Assembly: GCA_019634695.1 (NCBI GenBank)
Contig: JAHCAW010000005.1
Coordinates: forward strand, 1-64,000
DNA length: 64,000 nt
Direction of reading: 5' to 3'
Source of the DNA: Candidatus Sumerlaeia bacterium
GTDB taxonomy: Bacteria > Sumerlaeota > Sumerlaeia > SLMS01 > JAHLLQ01
The notes beneath the pieces are model-generated. The model did no database searches. It was given only the letters and a program-made list of their open reading frames with translations, and was not told where the DNA came from. The position numbers were made by a program, and so were the translations under genes. Of this stretch, positions 6,834 through 16,484 are shown in pieces; positions within the stretch are counted from its first letter, which is position 1; every line of letters starts with the position of its first letter.

Positions 6834-9800
6834 TCACTCTCCTTGGGTGTCGGTGCGCAGGGCGGCGAGTAGTCGTGTGGCGCGTTCATAGTCGTAGTCT
6901 GCGATGGCATCCTGAATGTGGCGGGCGGTCTCGGCGTGTTCAGGGGGGACCAATTCCGGGACGAGTTGTCGGGCCGCGGATTCGATCTCAGTGACGTCGT
7001 AGTGCGCCAGGGCCCCGGCGAGCGCGCGAAGGCGCCGCGGCAGGTTGGTGCCGTTGGCGGGGGCTTCGATGTCATGCGACGCTACGGACGGCGTTCGGGG
7101 GGACGGCAGGGCCCGGACCGCCTGAACGAGGGCGGCGAATTCGTATTCGAGGCGCGCGAGAAGTGCGTCCGGGACCGGCGAGCCGTCGAGTGCGAGATCC
7201 TCGATCGCGCGTGCCTGCTCCTGCAGGGCGACGGCGCCGATACTGCCGGCAGCACCGGCCAGTGAGTGGGCGTGCAGGCGCATCGCGTGCGAGTCGCGCT
7301 GCTCGAGTGCCACGCGCAGCGCGTGCAGGATCGGGTCCCCGCCTTGGGCAAAGCGATTCAGCGTGCGGACGTAGGCGGCCGCGCTCATGCCCAGGCGCTG
7401 GCGGGCCTCGGCGATGCGCAGTCCCGGCAGGTCGTCGGGCAGGGCATCGTCGGCTTCGGGCGCGGCGGGTTCCGCCTCGGGGTGAGGGGGCGTGGTGGAC
7501 TCGGGGAGCCAGCGGGTCAGGACGCGGACCAGTTCCTCGCGATCGATGGGTTTGGAAACATAGTCGCTCATGCCGGCGTCGAGGCAGAGTTGCTCGTCGC
7601 CCTTCAGGACGTTGGCGGTCATGGCGATGATGGGTTTCGCGTAGCCGCGTGCGCGGAGTTCGCGTGTGGCGTCGTGGCCGCTCAGCTCCGGCATCTGGAC
7701 GTCCATCAGGATCGCGTCGTGGCTGGCGCGCAGGGCCAGTGTGACCGCCTGGCGGCCATTTCGCACGATCTCGAGCCGGATGCCGAGGGGCTCGAGGAGT
7801 TCACGTGCGACGAAGATGTTGGCCTCGTTATCCTCGGCCAGCAGGAGGGTGCGGCCGGGGAAGGTCCGCTGGGGAGTGGGCCGCGGGCGCTCGCGCGGGA
7901 CGGGAGCCGGGAGTTGGAGGAGGGTGACGATGGCGTTGAACAGTTCGGAGGGCTTGACGGGTTTGGGGACGAAGACCCATTGGTCGAAGTCCACCAGTGC
8001 CTCGATGTCGTGCTCGCGCGTGAAGGCGCTGATGAGGATGACGGGCGTGCGGGCGAATCGCGGGGAGGAGCGGAATCGGCGTGCGGTGTCGATGCCGTCG
8101 ATGCCGGGCAGTTGCCAGTCGACGATCAGGAGGCTGGGATTGAAGTCCTCACGGGCGGAGGCGGGCGGGGCGGCAAGGAAGTCGAGCGCCTCTTCGCCGC
8201 TGACGCAGGCGCGGATGCGGATGCCGAAGGCATGGAGGAGGTCGGTGAGGACAGTGCGGCTCGTCGGGTTGTCTTCGACGATCAGGGCGTCGAGGTTGGC
8301 GAGTTGGGCCGGAGGGATCGGGGCCGGTGGGGACGCGTGTGCCGGGAGGCCGAACGGCAGGGCGAAAGCAAAGGTGGAGCCGGCGCCGGGGGTGCTGGTG
8401 ACGGCGATCCCGTCGCCGCCCATGAGGCGGACGAGGCGTTGGCAGATGGCCAAGCCGAGGCCGGAGCCGCCGAAGCGTCGTGTGGTGGAGCTGTCGGCTT
8501 GGCTGAAGGAGTCGAAGAGCGAAGGCTGCTGGTCTCTGGGAATCCCGATACCGGTGTCGGTGACGGCGAACTCGATGAGGGTGGACGGGGTGCCGTCGGG
8601 AGCGGTGGGGGCATCGCGGTGGGAGACGCGCAGGACGATCTCTCCACGGGGGGTGAACTTGACGGCGTTGCCGACGAGGTTGATCAGCACCTGTCGCAGG
8701 CGCAACGGATCGCCGATTACCTGGTTCGGCAGGGCGTGTGCGCCCTGCAGGATGAGTTCGAGGTTCTTCTCAGTGACGCGGTCGCGGAAGGTGTCGATCA
8801 CCTCCTCGAGGACACCGCGCAGGTCCATGGGGACGGATTCGACGTCGAGCCTTCCGGCCTCGATCTTGGAGAAGTCGAGAATGTCGTTAATCAGGCTGAG
8901 GAGCCCACGAGCGGACGTGTTGATGGTTTGCAGGTACTGGAGCTGTTTGGGGTTGAGCTGGGTTTCGAGTGCGAGGGCGGCCATGTTGATGATGGCGTTC
9001 ATGGGGGTTCGGATTTCGTGGCTCATGGTGGCGAGGAACTCGGCCTTGGCGCGGCGTGCGGCATCGGCTTTGTCACGCGCCTCGCCGAGGTCGCGCTCGG
9101 TCCGCTTCTTCGCAGTGACGTCGGTGAGGACGCCAACCCAGACGACCGCTCCGCGGTCGTCGGCGGGGCGTGCGACCGCGATCATCCTGATCCATGCGTC
9201 GGATTCGCCGGGTCGGGACAGGGGGAGTTCCAGATCGAGAGAGGCGAGCCGCTCGCCGGCCTGGTGCAAGCACTGGAGCAGCGCGGGCGCCTCGTCGCGG
9301 AAGAGCCGCTCGAGCGCGGTTTCGTCGGATATCAGGCTATCGGGATCCGCGTAGAGCAGGGCGTGTGCCTGGCGGCTGACGAAGTCGAAGCGGGCTCCCT
9401 CCGACGGGGAACAGCGCAACTGGAAGACGACGCCCGGGACGGCGTCGACGATGCGGTCGAGCGTCTGCTCGGCCTGAATCCTTCGGCGCACCTGGACGCG
9501 GACCGTCAGGCTCCAGACGAGCGCACCCGCCAGCGCGAGGAGCGTGAGCGCCCCGGCCGTCGCCAGACGCGCGAGCCGGCGCTGCTTGGCACGCGTGTCC
9601 TCGAGCGCCACGCGCTCGGCCAACACGCTCGCGATCTGTCGCAGCAGATTCTGTTCCTCCCGACTGAATGGCCCGAAGTCCCATTCCGGGCGATCGGCAT
9701 GGTAGTGTACCCGCACGGCCCCGCGCAGTCTCCCCGCCACGACCAGCGGAGCCGACAGCGTCCAAGCGGACGGCTCGCACTCCGACTCGAAGGCGACCCC

Positions 9801-10844
9801 GTCGAGTTCGATGCGCGCGCACGCGACGTCGGCATGGCGGAACGCGGCGGGCAGCACCGCGGCGACGCGTGTCAACGTCTCCTCGAGCGCGTTGCCCGCC
9901 CGCAGGACGTCGGTCACGCGGTAGATCGCCTCGAGGTTGTTCATCTTCTCGCGCATGCTGGCAAGAAGCCGTGTCTGGGAGTCCGCCGCGTCGAACGCCA
10001 GGCGGACCGGGATGTGCTCGTTCAGGATGCGGTCGATCTCGCCCGGCGGAATCGTCTCCAGCCCCTTCTGCAAGATGTCGCGAAGCAGTGGAGCGTCGGC
10101 ACGAACCGCGAAGGAGATCGCCAGGTGGTATGGCGTGCTGCACGCAATCCGCACATTGGAGAATCCCATCCGTCGGATCAGGCTCGTGACGCTGGCGATA
10201 TTGTCGACATAGGCGATCGCCTCGCCCAGCGACACCGCCCGGACCGCCGACATCGTGTCGGGATACTCGACGATCCGCAGCGCCGGGTGATTGGCTCGCA
10301 GGATCTCCTCGACGATGTGCTCGTCGACGACGGCCACGGGCTGCCCGGCGAGGTCGTCGAGGTCCAGAATCGCCCCGGCGCTGTCGTGGACGAAGACGAC
10401 CACCGGGAACTGGAGGTACGGCGAGGTGAAGGTCAGGAACTCGGAACGCCGGGTGGACGGTACGGCGGCCGGGAGGAGATCGATCTGACCGGATTGGGCC
10501 AGCGCGATGGTCTCGCTCCACGCCAGTCCCGTGCGGGGCTCCAGCGCCAGCCCGAGACGATCGGCCACCAGTTCCAGGACGTCGGCGGCGATTCCGGCGT
10601 GCATCCCCTCATGGTCCACATACTCGATGGGTTCCCAATCCGGGTCGACGCCGACGCGCAACGCGACGCCAGCGTGCGCTGCAAGCCATGCACGCTCGCT
10701 CTCCGTCAACGCGGGTTGCTGCTCCGCGCCGGCACCTGTCTCCAGCACCCCGAAGAGGCAGACGAGGAGCAGGCAAACCCACCTGCCGGAACTGAGACCA
10801 TCCCATTGGTTCACACGACCCACCCGAAGAGATACTGATAGCAT
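6834..10844 (-). CDS. BvgS-like hybrid sensor histidine kinase
   Basis: 1336 residues. Order: signal/TM (~20-40); SBP_bac_3 solute-binding domain (~55-280, [12 protein letters not shown]); GAF-like segment (~300-410); membrane helix (~424-448); PAS (~460-580); HisKA with phospho-His 609 in SHEIRTPMN; HATPase (~700-835, [13 protein letters not shown]); receiver 1 with Asp909 ([10 protein letters not shown]); receiver 2 with Asp1048 ([10 protein letters not shown]); Hpt with His1193 ([10 protein letters not shown]); an extra helical tail of ~100 residues. It should sense a small periplasmic ligand and relay phosphate through the Hpt, probably to the HD-GYP regulator just downstream. The GAF-like part lies before the only later membrane helix, which would place it in the periplasm. 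A promoter-like -10 overlaps the annotated ATG, so translation may begin at a GTG about ten codons inside. Confidence 0.93.
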   Translation of the reverse strand: MLSVSLRVGRVNQWDGLSSGRWVCLLLVCLFGVLETGAGAEQQPALTESERAWLAAHAGVALRVGVDPDWEPIEYVDHEGMHAGIAADVLELVADRLGLALEPRTGLAWSETIALAQSGQIDLLPAAVPSTRRSEFLTFTSPYLQFPVVVFVHDSAGAILDLDDLAGQPVAVVDEHIVEEILRANHPALRIVEYPDTMSAVRAVSLGEAIAYVDNIASVTSLIRRMGFSNVRIACSTPYHLAISFAVRADAPLLRDILQKGLETIPPGEIDRILNEHIPVRLAFDAADSQTRLLASMREKMNNLEAIYRVTDVLRAGNALEETLTRVAAVLPAAFRHADVACARIELDGVAFESECEPSAWTLSAPLVVAGRLRGAVRVHYHADRPEWDFGPFSREEQNLLRQIASVLAERVALEDTRAKQRRLARLATAGALTLLALAGALVWSLTVRVQVRRRIQAEQTLDRIVDAVPGVVFQLRCSPSEGARFDFVSRQAHALLYADPDSLISDETALERLFRDEAPALLQCLHQAGERLASLDLELPLSRPGESDAWIRMIAVARPADDRGAVVWVGVLTDVTAKKRTERDLGEARDKADAARRAKAEFLATMSHEIRTPMNAIINMAALALETQLNPKQLQYLQTINTSARGLLSLINDILDFSKIEAGRLDVESVPMDLRGVLEEVIDTFRDRVTEKNLELILQGAHALPNQVIGDPLRLRQVLINLVGNAVKFTPRGEIVLRVSHRDAPTAPDGTPSTLIEFAVTDTGIGIPRDQQPSLFDSFSQADSSTTRRFGGSGLGLAICQRLVRLMGGDGIAVTSTPGAGSTFAFALPFGLPAHASPPAPIPPAQLANLDALIVEDNPTSRTVLTDLLHAFGIRIRACVSGEEALDFLAAPPASAREDFNPSLLIVDWQLPGIDGIDTARRFRSSPRFARTPVILISAFTREHDIEALVDFDQWVFVPKPVKPSELFNAIVTLLQLPAPVPRERPRPTPQRTFPGRTLLLAEDNEANIFVARELLEPLGIRLEIVRNGRQAVTLALRASHDAILMDVQMPELSGHDATRELRARGYAKPIIAMTANVLKGDEQLCLDAGMSDYVSKPIDREELVRVLTRWLPESTTPPHPEAEPAAPEADDALPDDLPGLRIAEARQRLGMSAAAYVRTLNRFAQGGDPILHALRVALEQRDSHAMRLHAHSLAGAAGSIGAVALQEQARAIEDLALDGSPVPDALLARLEYEFAALVQAVRALPSPRTPSVASHDIEAPANGTNLPRRLRALAGALAHYDVTEIESAARQLVPELVPPEHAETARHIQDAIADYDYERATRLLAALRTDTQGE

Positions 10845-10872
10845 TATGCGTTTCCCAAGAGTCGTGGGTCAA
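10843..10872 (-). promoter_or_regulatory. Candidate sigma-70 promoter for the kinase/HD-GYP operon
   Basis: On the minus strand, TTGACC (10867-10872) and CATAAT (10843-10848) are separated by 18 bases. The -10 overlaps the ATG at 10844, so if the promoter is real the kinase starts at a later GTG. It is the only strong promoter-like pair I see in this AT-poor sequence. Confidence 0.4.
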
Positions 10873-10927
10873 GCGAAATAACCTCCGAACACAATCCTGA
10901 TCGACAGGAAGTGTGGAGAGGGCTCGC

Positions 10928-10943
10928 CGCCTGGGACCAGGCG
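10928..10943 (-). terminator. Hairpin after the metallo-beta-lactamase-fold gene
   Basis: CGCCTG-GGAC-CAGGCG, a 6-bp stem with a 4-base loop, 15 bases past the stop at 10959 of the upstream minus-strand gene. No U-tract follows, so this is only a weak terminator candidate. Confidence 0.3.
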
Positions 10944-10958
10944 CAAGGTGCTGACGAA

Positions 10959-12089
10959 TCAATTGGCGGTGTCGTCTGAAGCGTGCGGTGGGGGAGCGAG
11001 GGGGAGTTCGCGCGACTGGCCGTTGTCGAGCACCCAGAAGTCGTCGCGGGTCAGGCCGGCGGCGGCCAGGGCGGCGTCGAGGTCCTCGACCGGTTTGTCC
11101 ATGCCCTCGTCGGAAAGCTGGAACGTGCCCCAGTGCACGGCAAGGCTAGCCTGCGCGCCAAGGATCTGGTGTGCCTGGACGGCTTCGGCGGGATTCTGGT
11201 GCGCCGCCTGCATGAACCATCGGGGCTCGTAGGCGCCGATGGGCAGCAGGGCCAGGCGCGGCGAGCCGAAGCGCGCGACCACTTCCTCGTAGAAGGTGCC
11301 CAGACCCGTGTCGCCCGAGTAGTAGACGAAGCCGCCGGGTGTCTCGAAGGCGAAGCCGCCCCAGAGCGTGGCGAAGCGGTCGCACGTGCCGCGCGAGGAC
11401 CAGTGCTGGCAGCGCGTCAGCGTCGCGCGCACGTCGGGCGAGAGTTCGACGCTGTCCCACCAGTCGAGCTCGATGCCGCCGGGGATGCCGTACTTCTCGA
11501 GCAGGGCGAGATTGCCGAGCGGCACGAGGATGCGCGGGCTGTGCGCCTCGGCGAGTCGTCGCAAGGTGGCAATGTCGAGATGGTCGTAGTGATTGTGGCT
11601 GACGACGACGACGTCGATGGGGGGCAGGTCCTCGAAGCGCAGGCCCGGATCCTTCATGCGGCGCGGTCCGGCCCAGGTGACCGGGCTGACGCGCTCGGAC
11701 CAGACCGGATCGGTGAGGATGTTGAGTCCGGCGGTTTGCAGCAGGACCGTGGCATGGTTGACCATCGTGACGCGCAGGTGCGTCCCCTCGACGCGCTCGG
11801 GTGGCGCGGGTGCGGGCGGAATGCCGCGGCGGTCCGGCCATGTCGTGCGGCGACTGGTCAGGCGCCAGCGCCACATGTCCTTCATCGTCTTCTTGGGAAA
11901 GGACTCGGCGTTGTGGAAGATCCTGCCGTCGAAGTGATCCGACACGGGCCCCTTGTAACCGGGTTCTGAGAACACGCAGCACCCCATGAAGAGAGGAATC
12001 ACGATCGTGCCGACCAGCAGCCCGAGCGACAGGGCGCCGATGCGTCGGCCCCAGCGACGTCGCGGGGCGGGGTTGTCTTGTGCGGTCAT
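10959..12089 (-). CDS. NAPE-PLD/UlaG-like metallo-beta-lactamase-fold hydrolase
   Basis: 376 residues from the ATG at 12089 (GGGAGG about 8 bases upstream); a longer frame exists but overlaps the neighbour. An N-terminal membrane anchor (~12-35) is followed by GPVSDHFDGRIFHN, the start motif of the bacterial NAPE-PLD-like MBL group. The Zn-site motif is SHNHYDHLD, with later conserved LLPIGAYEPRWFM and AVHWGTFQLS. The family hydrolyses phosphodiester or ester bonds in phospholipid-like substrates; the actual substrate is unknown. It follows the membrane-fused spermidine-synthase-like gene by 55 bases and may share its transcript. Confidence 0.85.
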   Translation of the reverse strand: MTAQDNPAPRRRWGRRIGALSLGLLVGTIVIPLFMGCCVFSEPGYKGPVSDHFDGRIFHNAESFPKKTMKDMWRWRLTSRRTTWPDRRGIPPAPAPPERVEGTHLRVTMVNHATVLLQTAGLNILTDPVWSERVSPVTWAGPRRMKDPGLRFEDLPPIDVVVVSHNHYDHLDIATLRRLAEAHSPRILVPLGNLALLEKYGIPGGIELDWWDSVELSPDVRATLTRCQHWSSRGTCDRFATLWGGFAFETPGGFVYYSGDTGLGTFYEEVVARFGSPRLALLPIGAYEPRWFMQAAHQNPAEAVQAHQILGAQASLAVHWGTFQLSDEGMDKPVEDLDAALAAAGLTRDDFWVLDNGQSRELPLAPPPHASDDTAN

Positions 12090-12144
12090 GGCGGCAGCCT
12101 CCCGCGGTCTGGGGCCTTGGGGAAGCGAAAAGCAATCCAGTTGG

Positions 12145-14400
12145 TCATTCGGTGTCGTCGTGCCGCTGGAGGAAGAGGCCAAGGACGTTGCTGTACTGAT
12201 CGGTCCACGGGCGGGGAAGTGTGTCTGGAGCGGGGACGGGGCGGCGCCAGTGGAGGTCGCGTCGCAAGGTGAAAAGGGTCGGCTCGTCGCGCGTCAGGAC
12301 CACCCAGATCGTGGGATCGGCATCGATCTCGACGGCGCCGTGATTGGTCTTCACCAGCATGGGCGTCTGGACGGCGCGAGCGAGGGAGTAGAGGAGCGGC
12401 TCGAGGTCCACGAACTTGTTCGAAATGTGGAAGAGCACAAGGCCGCGAGGACCGACGGAGCGCAGATACTGCTCGATGGCCTCGACGGTGAGCAGGTGCG
12501 CGGGGATGGCGCCGCTGCTGAAGGCGTCGATGACCAGCAGGTCGAAGGCGGCATCGTCGTGGCGCGCGAGAGCGAGTCGTCCGTCGCCGGCATGGTAGGC
12601 GAGTTCGATGCCGTTGCGGCGCGCCTGGTCGAGATACGTGAAGTGCTGCTCGGCGAGGAGGAAGTTGTCGCGGTCGAGCTCGAAGATGTCGAAGCGCGCG
12701 GGCGGTCGGAGGCTGACCGCGAGCGCGCCGGGCCCGAGACCGATCATACCGACCTTCTGAAACGACAGCTTCTTCGAGTTCAGAAGTTCACTCGCCGGCG
12801 CCGAGGGATGGTAGTAGGAGAGCGGAACGTGTGCCCGCTCGGAATCGAGGTACTGCCGGCCGTGCAGCGTCGTGCCGTGCTGCATGAAGCGCATGCCGTC
12901 GCGGTCGTAGATCTTGTAGATGCCGTAGTAGTTGCGATGGCGGATCATGTTGGTCGAGCCGTCGAGGATCTCCTCGCTGACGCCGGAGAGCGGAACGATG
13001 GCAGCGATGACGAGGGCGCTCCAGAGCGGACGGGCGCGCGTGGCCAGCAGGACAAACGCGAGCGGAAGCAGCAGCGGCGCGAGCAGCAGGCGTTCGCCGA
13101 GACCGGCGAGCTTGCCAAGCGTGGGCAGCGCGGTCATCGTCAGTCCAACGACGAGCAGCAGCAGGACTGGACGCCGCCAGCCGCCGACTGCCGCACGCAG
13201 ACGCGTGCGCAGGGGTTCGTTCGCGGGGGGCAACTCCTCGGCGCCGTCCACGTCGCGCGTGGCCAGTGCCAGCGCCACCGCCGCAAGCATCAACGCCAGC
13301 GGGAACTCGACCAGGTTGCTCGACGCGATCGGCAGCAGGCCGCCGACGAAGAGACTGCCCAGGAAGCCGCCGAACGACAGCGCCAGGTAGAAGCGCGTCA
13401 GCTCGCGCACGTCGGCCGGTCGCCGCGCGGCCAGCAGTCCATGGCACCGCATGCACAGCAGGAACAGCAGGCCGCAATAGAGCAGAATCGAGGCGACAAC
13501 GGGCAGCTCCCAGCGCAGCGTCATCATCAGGTGCAGCGCGACGCCTGCCACCAGCACGTAGACGAACGACTGGCGAATCCAGTCGGGACACCAGGACGTG
13601 CGCTTGAAGAGCAGGACGAACGTGAGCAGGTAGACCGAGAGCGGGATGCTCCACAGGAACGGAACGGAGGCGACGTCGAAGGTGAGGATGTTGGTGACGG
13701 CGAGCAGGAGGGCGGAGCCTGAGGCGCTGAGCAGCACCCAGACGAACGCCTCGCCGCGTGGCGTGCGCGCTGCGGGGGGGGTGTCCTCGCGCGCTTGGTT
13801 TCCTGCCGTGCGGCGTCGCGGGGGCAGGCACAACAGCACCAGTGCGAGCATCGCCATGTAGAGCACGGCCCACAGGCGTGCCTGCACGTGCAGCGTCATC
13901 GTGGGCTCGAAGAGCACCGGATAGCTGAGCAGGGCAAGGATCGAGCCGGCGTTCGACGCGCTGTAGAGCACGTAGGGATTGTCGCGCTGCGGATGATTCG
14001 AGTGGGCGAGCCAGGACTGGAGCAGGACGCTGCCGGTCGAGAGCGTGAAGAAGGGCAGGCCGACGGTGATCGCCAGCAGCAGCAGGACCTGGAGGAACAT
14101 CGAGCGCTCGTAGTCCACATGGGCGAGCCACTCGAAGCGCACGGGAATCAGCAGCAGCGGCAGCAGCAACGGGATCAGGTGCAGGCGCGAGTAGCGCACG
14201 ACGCCGAAGCGACGCTGCACCCAGTGCGTGTAGCCATATCCCAGCAGCAGGACGCCTTGGAAGAAGGCCATGCAGGCGCCCCAGACGAGGTAGCTGCCGC
14301 CGAAGATCGGGAGCAGGGACTTCGCCATGATGGGTTGAATCTGAAAGAGGAGGAAGGCGCTGAGAAAGACGGCCGCCTGGAAGATGAGGAGTCGCGCCAT
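12145..14400 (-). CDS. Polytopic membrane protein fused to a spermidine-synthase-like methyltransferase-fold domain
   Basis: 751 residues. Residues 1-~470 contain about a dozen hydrophobic helices (e.g. LLLLAITVGLPFFTLSTGSVLL). Residues ~490-740 form a Rossmann domain with MIGLGPGALA, an acidic partner in FDIFELDRDN and FDLLVIDAFSSGAIPAHLLT, the arrangement of spermidine synthase/SAM-type enzymes. Such 'fused MFS/spermidine synthase' proteins are widespread, but their substrate is not established. It lies 4 bases after the kinase stop, so it is co-transcribed with the kinase and could be a phosphorylation target (inference). Confidence 0.85.
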   Translation of the reverse strand: MARLLIFQAAVFLSAFLLFQIQPIMAKSLLPIFGGSYLVWGACMAFFQGVLLLGYGYTHWVQRRFGVVRYSRLHLIPLLLPLLLIPVRFEWLAHVDYERSMFLQVLLLLAITVGLPFFTLSTGSVLLQSWLAHSNHPQRDNPYVLYSASNAGSILALLSYPVLFEPTMTLHVQARLWAVLYMAMLALVLLCLPPRRRTAGNQAREDTPPAARTPRGEAFVWVLLSASGSALLLAVTNILTFDVASVPFLWSIPLSVYLLTFVLLFKRTSWCPDWIRQSFVYVLVAGVALHLMMTLRWELPVVASILLYCGLLFLLCMRCHGLLAARRPADVRELTRFYLALSFGGFLGSLFVGGLLPIASSNLVEFPLALMLAAVALALATRDVDGAEELPPANEPLRTRLRAAVGGWRRPVLLLLVVGLTMTALPTLGKLAGLGERLLLAPLLLPLAFVLLATRARPLWSALVIAAIVPLSGVSEEILDGSTNMIRHRNYYGIYKIYDRDGMRFMQHGTTLHGRQYLDSERAHVPLSYYHPSAPASELLNSKKLSFQKVGMIGLGPGALAVSLRPPARFDIFELDRDNFLLAEQHFTYLDQARRNGIELAYHAGDGRLALARHDDAAFDLLVIDAFSSGAIPAHLLTVEAIEQYLRSVGPRGLVLFHISNKFVDLEPLLYSLARAVQTPMLVKTNHGAVEIDADPTIWVVLTRDEPTLFTLRRDLHWRRPVPAPDTLPRPWTDQYSNVLGLFLQRHDDTE

Positions 14401-14404
14401 GCAG

Positions 14405-16354
14405 TCAGCCTTCGATCAGGTCGTCGAGATGGCGCAGGAGGTCGCGTCTTGCGGACTCGAACTCGGCGACCACGCGTTCGTCGCGCTGTCGGTTCTGGGT
14501 ATCGTTGTGGACGGCCCGGATGCGCTTGCGGACTTCGGAGAGGTCCAACCCGAGGGCCTCGTCGGTCGGGTCGGTCTTGATGAATCGGCGCAGCAGCTCC
14601 TCGGCTTCGCCGTAAGCCCGCAGCGCTTCGTCGGGATTGCCGGTGGCGTGCAGGACTTCGCCCGCGGCGCTCAGGCACGAGATGCGCACCTTGAGCGCGT
14701 CGCGTCCGGGCGTGCGGTCGCCATGGCGTTCGATGTGCGCGAGCACCTCGATCGCCAGTGGCTTGAGCACCGCCGGGTTGCCCTGCGCGCCCATGGTGTC
14801 GAGCAGGTGCTGGAGGAAGTGGGCGAGCAGCCCTTCGGCGTCGGCCCGGGCAGCCTGCGCGGCGTTGCGCTCCTCGGCGGCGCGCGCGTACAGGTGCTCG
14901 ATGCTCTTCTGCGCGCGCTGCTGTTGCTGTTGGAGCGCGGCGATTTCGGCCAGCATGCGGTCGCGCTCGGGCGAGGGACGCAGGCGCTCGGCATGGAACC
15001 GCGCCAGACGCAAATCGCTGTTGGCGATGGCCGAGCGCGCGAAACTCAGCAGCACCTGCTGGTGCAGCTCGGCGGCCCGCTTGTTGTCCGGATCGAGAAT
15101 CAGCGCGCGCTCGAGCATGCCGGCGACGTCGCTCATCTCCTCGTATCCGGCGTACTCGGCCCATGCCTCGCGCGCCATGCGACTGGCGTCGTCGGTCAGC
15201 GCGGCGGCCTCGCGTTTGCGGCCCGCGCCCGTCAGGTAGTCCTTCAGCGCGTCGATGAACTCGATGGCCGACGGCCGCTTGTGTCGGTCCGCCTCCAGCG
15301 CCTGCAGGCAGAGTGCCTCGAGTTCGGGCGGCACCATGCGATCGGGCGCGCGCCGCGAGGGCGGCACGACGTTGCCCTCGATCGCCCGCCGGAACGAGGC
15401 CTCCGATGTCGCCTCGTCGTGCGGTGCCAGACCGGTCATCAGGAAATAAAGGCATCCTCCCAGCAGGTACACGTCCGTCCATGGGCCGACATCGACGGCG
15501 GCTTCCTCCGTCTGCTCGGGCGCCATGTAGGCCGGCGTGCCCGCCGGGCTCGTGACGCTTGGGCTCCAGGGCGTGAACTCCGACAGCGCCAACTGCGGCC
15601 CCTGCAACTCCGCGCGTCCCGGGTCGAACACCAGCGCCAGCCCCCAGTCCATCAGCAGCACTTCGCCGAACTCGCCCAACATCACCTGCGAGGGCTTGAT
15701 GTCGCGATGGACTACGCCGCGCGAGTGCGCGAAGGCGACGGCCTGCCCGACGTCGATCAGCACCGGCAAATGGCGCGCGAGGAATTCGCCCGAGACCATC
15801 GTCGAGAAGTCCCGGTGCAGCACCTCGTCCCACTTGCGGCCGCGGACGAGCTTCATCGCCATCAGCGGCCGGCCCTCCTCGTCGACGCCGAGGTCGTACA
15901 CCGGCACGATGTTGGGGTGCTCGAGCGCCCCGGTCGTCAGCGCTTCCTGGCGGAACGACGACACCAGATGGCGCGCGACGTAGGACTCGGCCTGCACGTC
16001 CTCGAGCAGTTCCTTGCGCAGGCGCTTGATCGCGATGTGCCGGCCAAGCGACCGCTGCACCGCCTCGAGCACCTCGCCGAAGCCCCCCTCGCCCACGGGC
16101 GCCAGCAACTCGTAGCCCTGCGTGTTGCTCCCGTCCAGCACCGTCGACGGCGCCTGATTCGGGTCCGGTTCAATGATGTTGGCGATGCGCACCTCGCCCG
16201 ATCCACTGATCGGCACGACCGGCCCACGGCGTTCCCCGCGTCCCCACAGCAACCCCAGCACCGTCGAGCGCCCCGGGTTGAACGAATCCGTCGGCCGCTG
16301 CGGCAACTCGGCCGGCAGCACCACCTGCGAGCTTTTCGGTCGTCGCGTGGTCAT
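14405..16354 (-). CDS. PKN-type serine/threonine protein kinase with TPR-like C-terminal half
   Basis: 649 residues. Kinase domain ~80-375: glycine loop GEGGFGEV (~88-95), Lys110, catalytic HRDIKPSQ (Asp218, with Gln223 in place of the usual Asn), DWG 236-238 in place of DFG, and PAYMAPEQ. After ~400 a helical region (AEYAGYEEMSDVAGMLERAL.., Q-rich coiled coil ~480-495) looks like TPR repeats. No membrane segment is seen, so it is cytosolic. The KPSQ/DWG variant is familiar in Planctomycetota-like kinases and does not by itself imply inactivity. First gene of the minus-strand cluster; divergently placed from the glycosyltransferase (130 bases between starts). Confidence 0.9.
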   Translation of the reverse strand: MTTRRPKSSQVVLPAELPQRPTDSFNPGRSTVLGLLWGRGERRGPVVPISGSGEVRIANIIEPDPNQAPSTVLDGSNTQGYELLAPVGEGGFGEVLEAVQRSLGRHIAIKRLRKELLEDVQAESYVARHLVSSFRQEALTTGALEHPNIVPVYDLGVDEEGRPLMAMKLVRGRKWDEVLHRDFSTMVSGEFLARHLPVLIDVGQAVAFAHSRGVVHRDIKPSQVMLGEFGEVLLMDWGLALVFDPGRAELQGPQLALSEFTPWSPSVTSPAGTPAYMAPEQTEEAAVDVGPWTDVYLLGGCLYFLMTGLAPHDEATSEASFRRAIEGNVVPPSRRAPDRMVPPELEALCLQALEADRHKRPSAIEFIDALKDYLTGAGRKREAAALTDDASRMAREAWAEYAGYEEMSDVAGMLERALILDPDNKRAAELHQQVLLSFARSAIANSDLRLARFHAERLRPSPERDRMLAEIAALQQQQQRAQKSIEHLYARAAEERNAAQAARADAEGLLAHFLQHLLDTMGAQGNPAVLKPLAIEVLAHIERHGDRTPGRDALKVRISCLSAAGEVLHATGNPDEALRAYGEAEELLRRFIKTDPTDEALGLDLSEVRKRIRAVHNDTQNRQRDERVVAEFESARRDLLRHLDDLIEG

Positions 16355-16484
16355 CCGCCTTGCCGCTTTCCTCTCCCCGCGCCCAGACTTCGCGGCGCCC
16401 GGGGGACGCGCGACAGAACTTCCATTGTCGCGCTCTCATGCCCCCGCGCCCCCCCGGAGGTCAAGCGTCGCCCACCGCCGAGAC
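16355..16484. other. Divergent intergenic region, kinase/glycosyltransferase
   Basis: 130 bases that must hold both promoters. C-rich, with no clear -35/-10 pair. It contains GCTCTCATGCCCCC, similar to the segment at 24466-24480 ahead of queC; this may be a decayed dispersed repeat. Confidence 0.35.

Noticed and set aside
7266..10838. Very long plus-strand open frame antiparallel to the hybrid kinase
   Set aside because: Composition is Gly/Asp/Arg-rich without domains, while the minus strand has a full multi-domain kinase.
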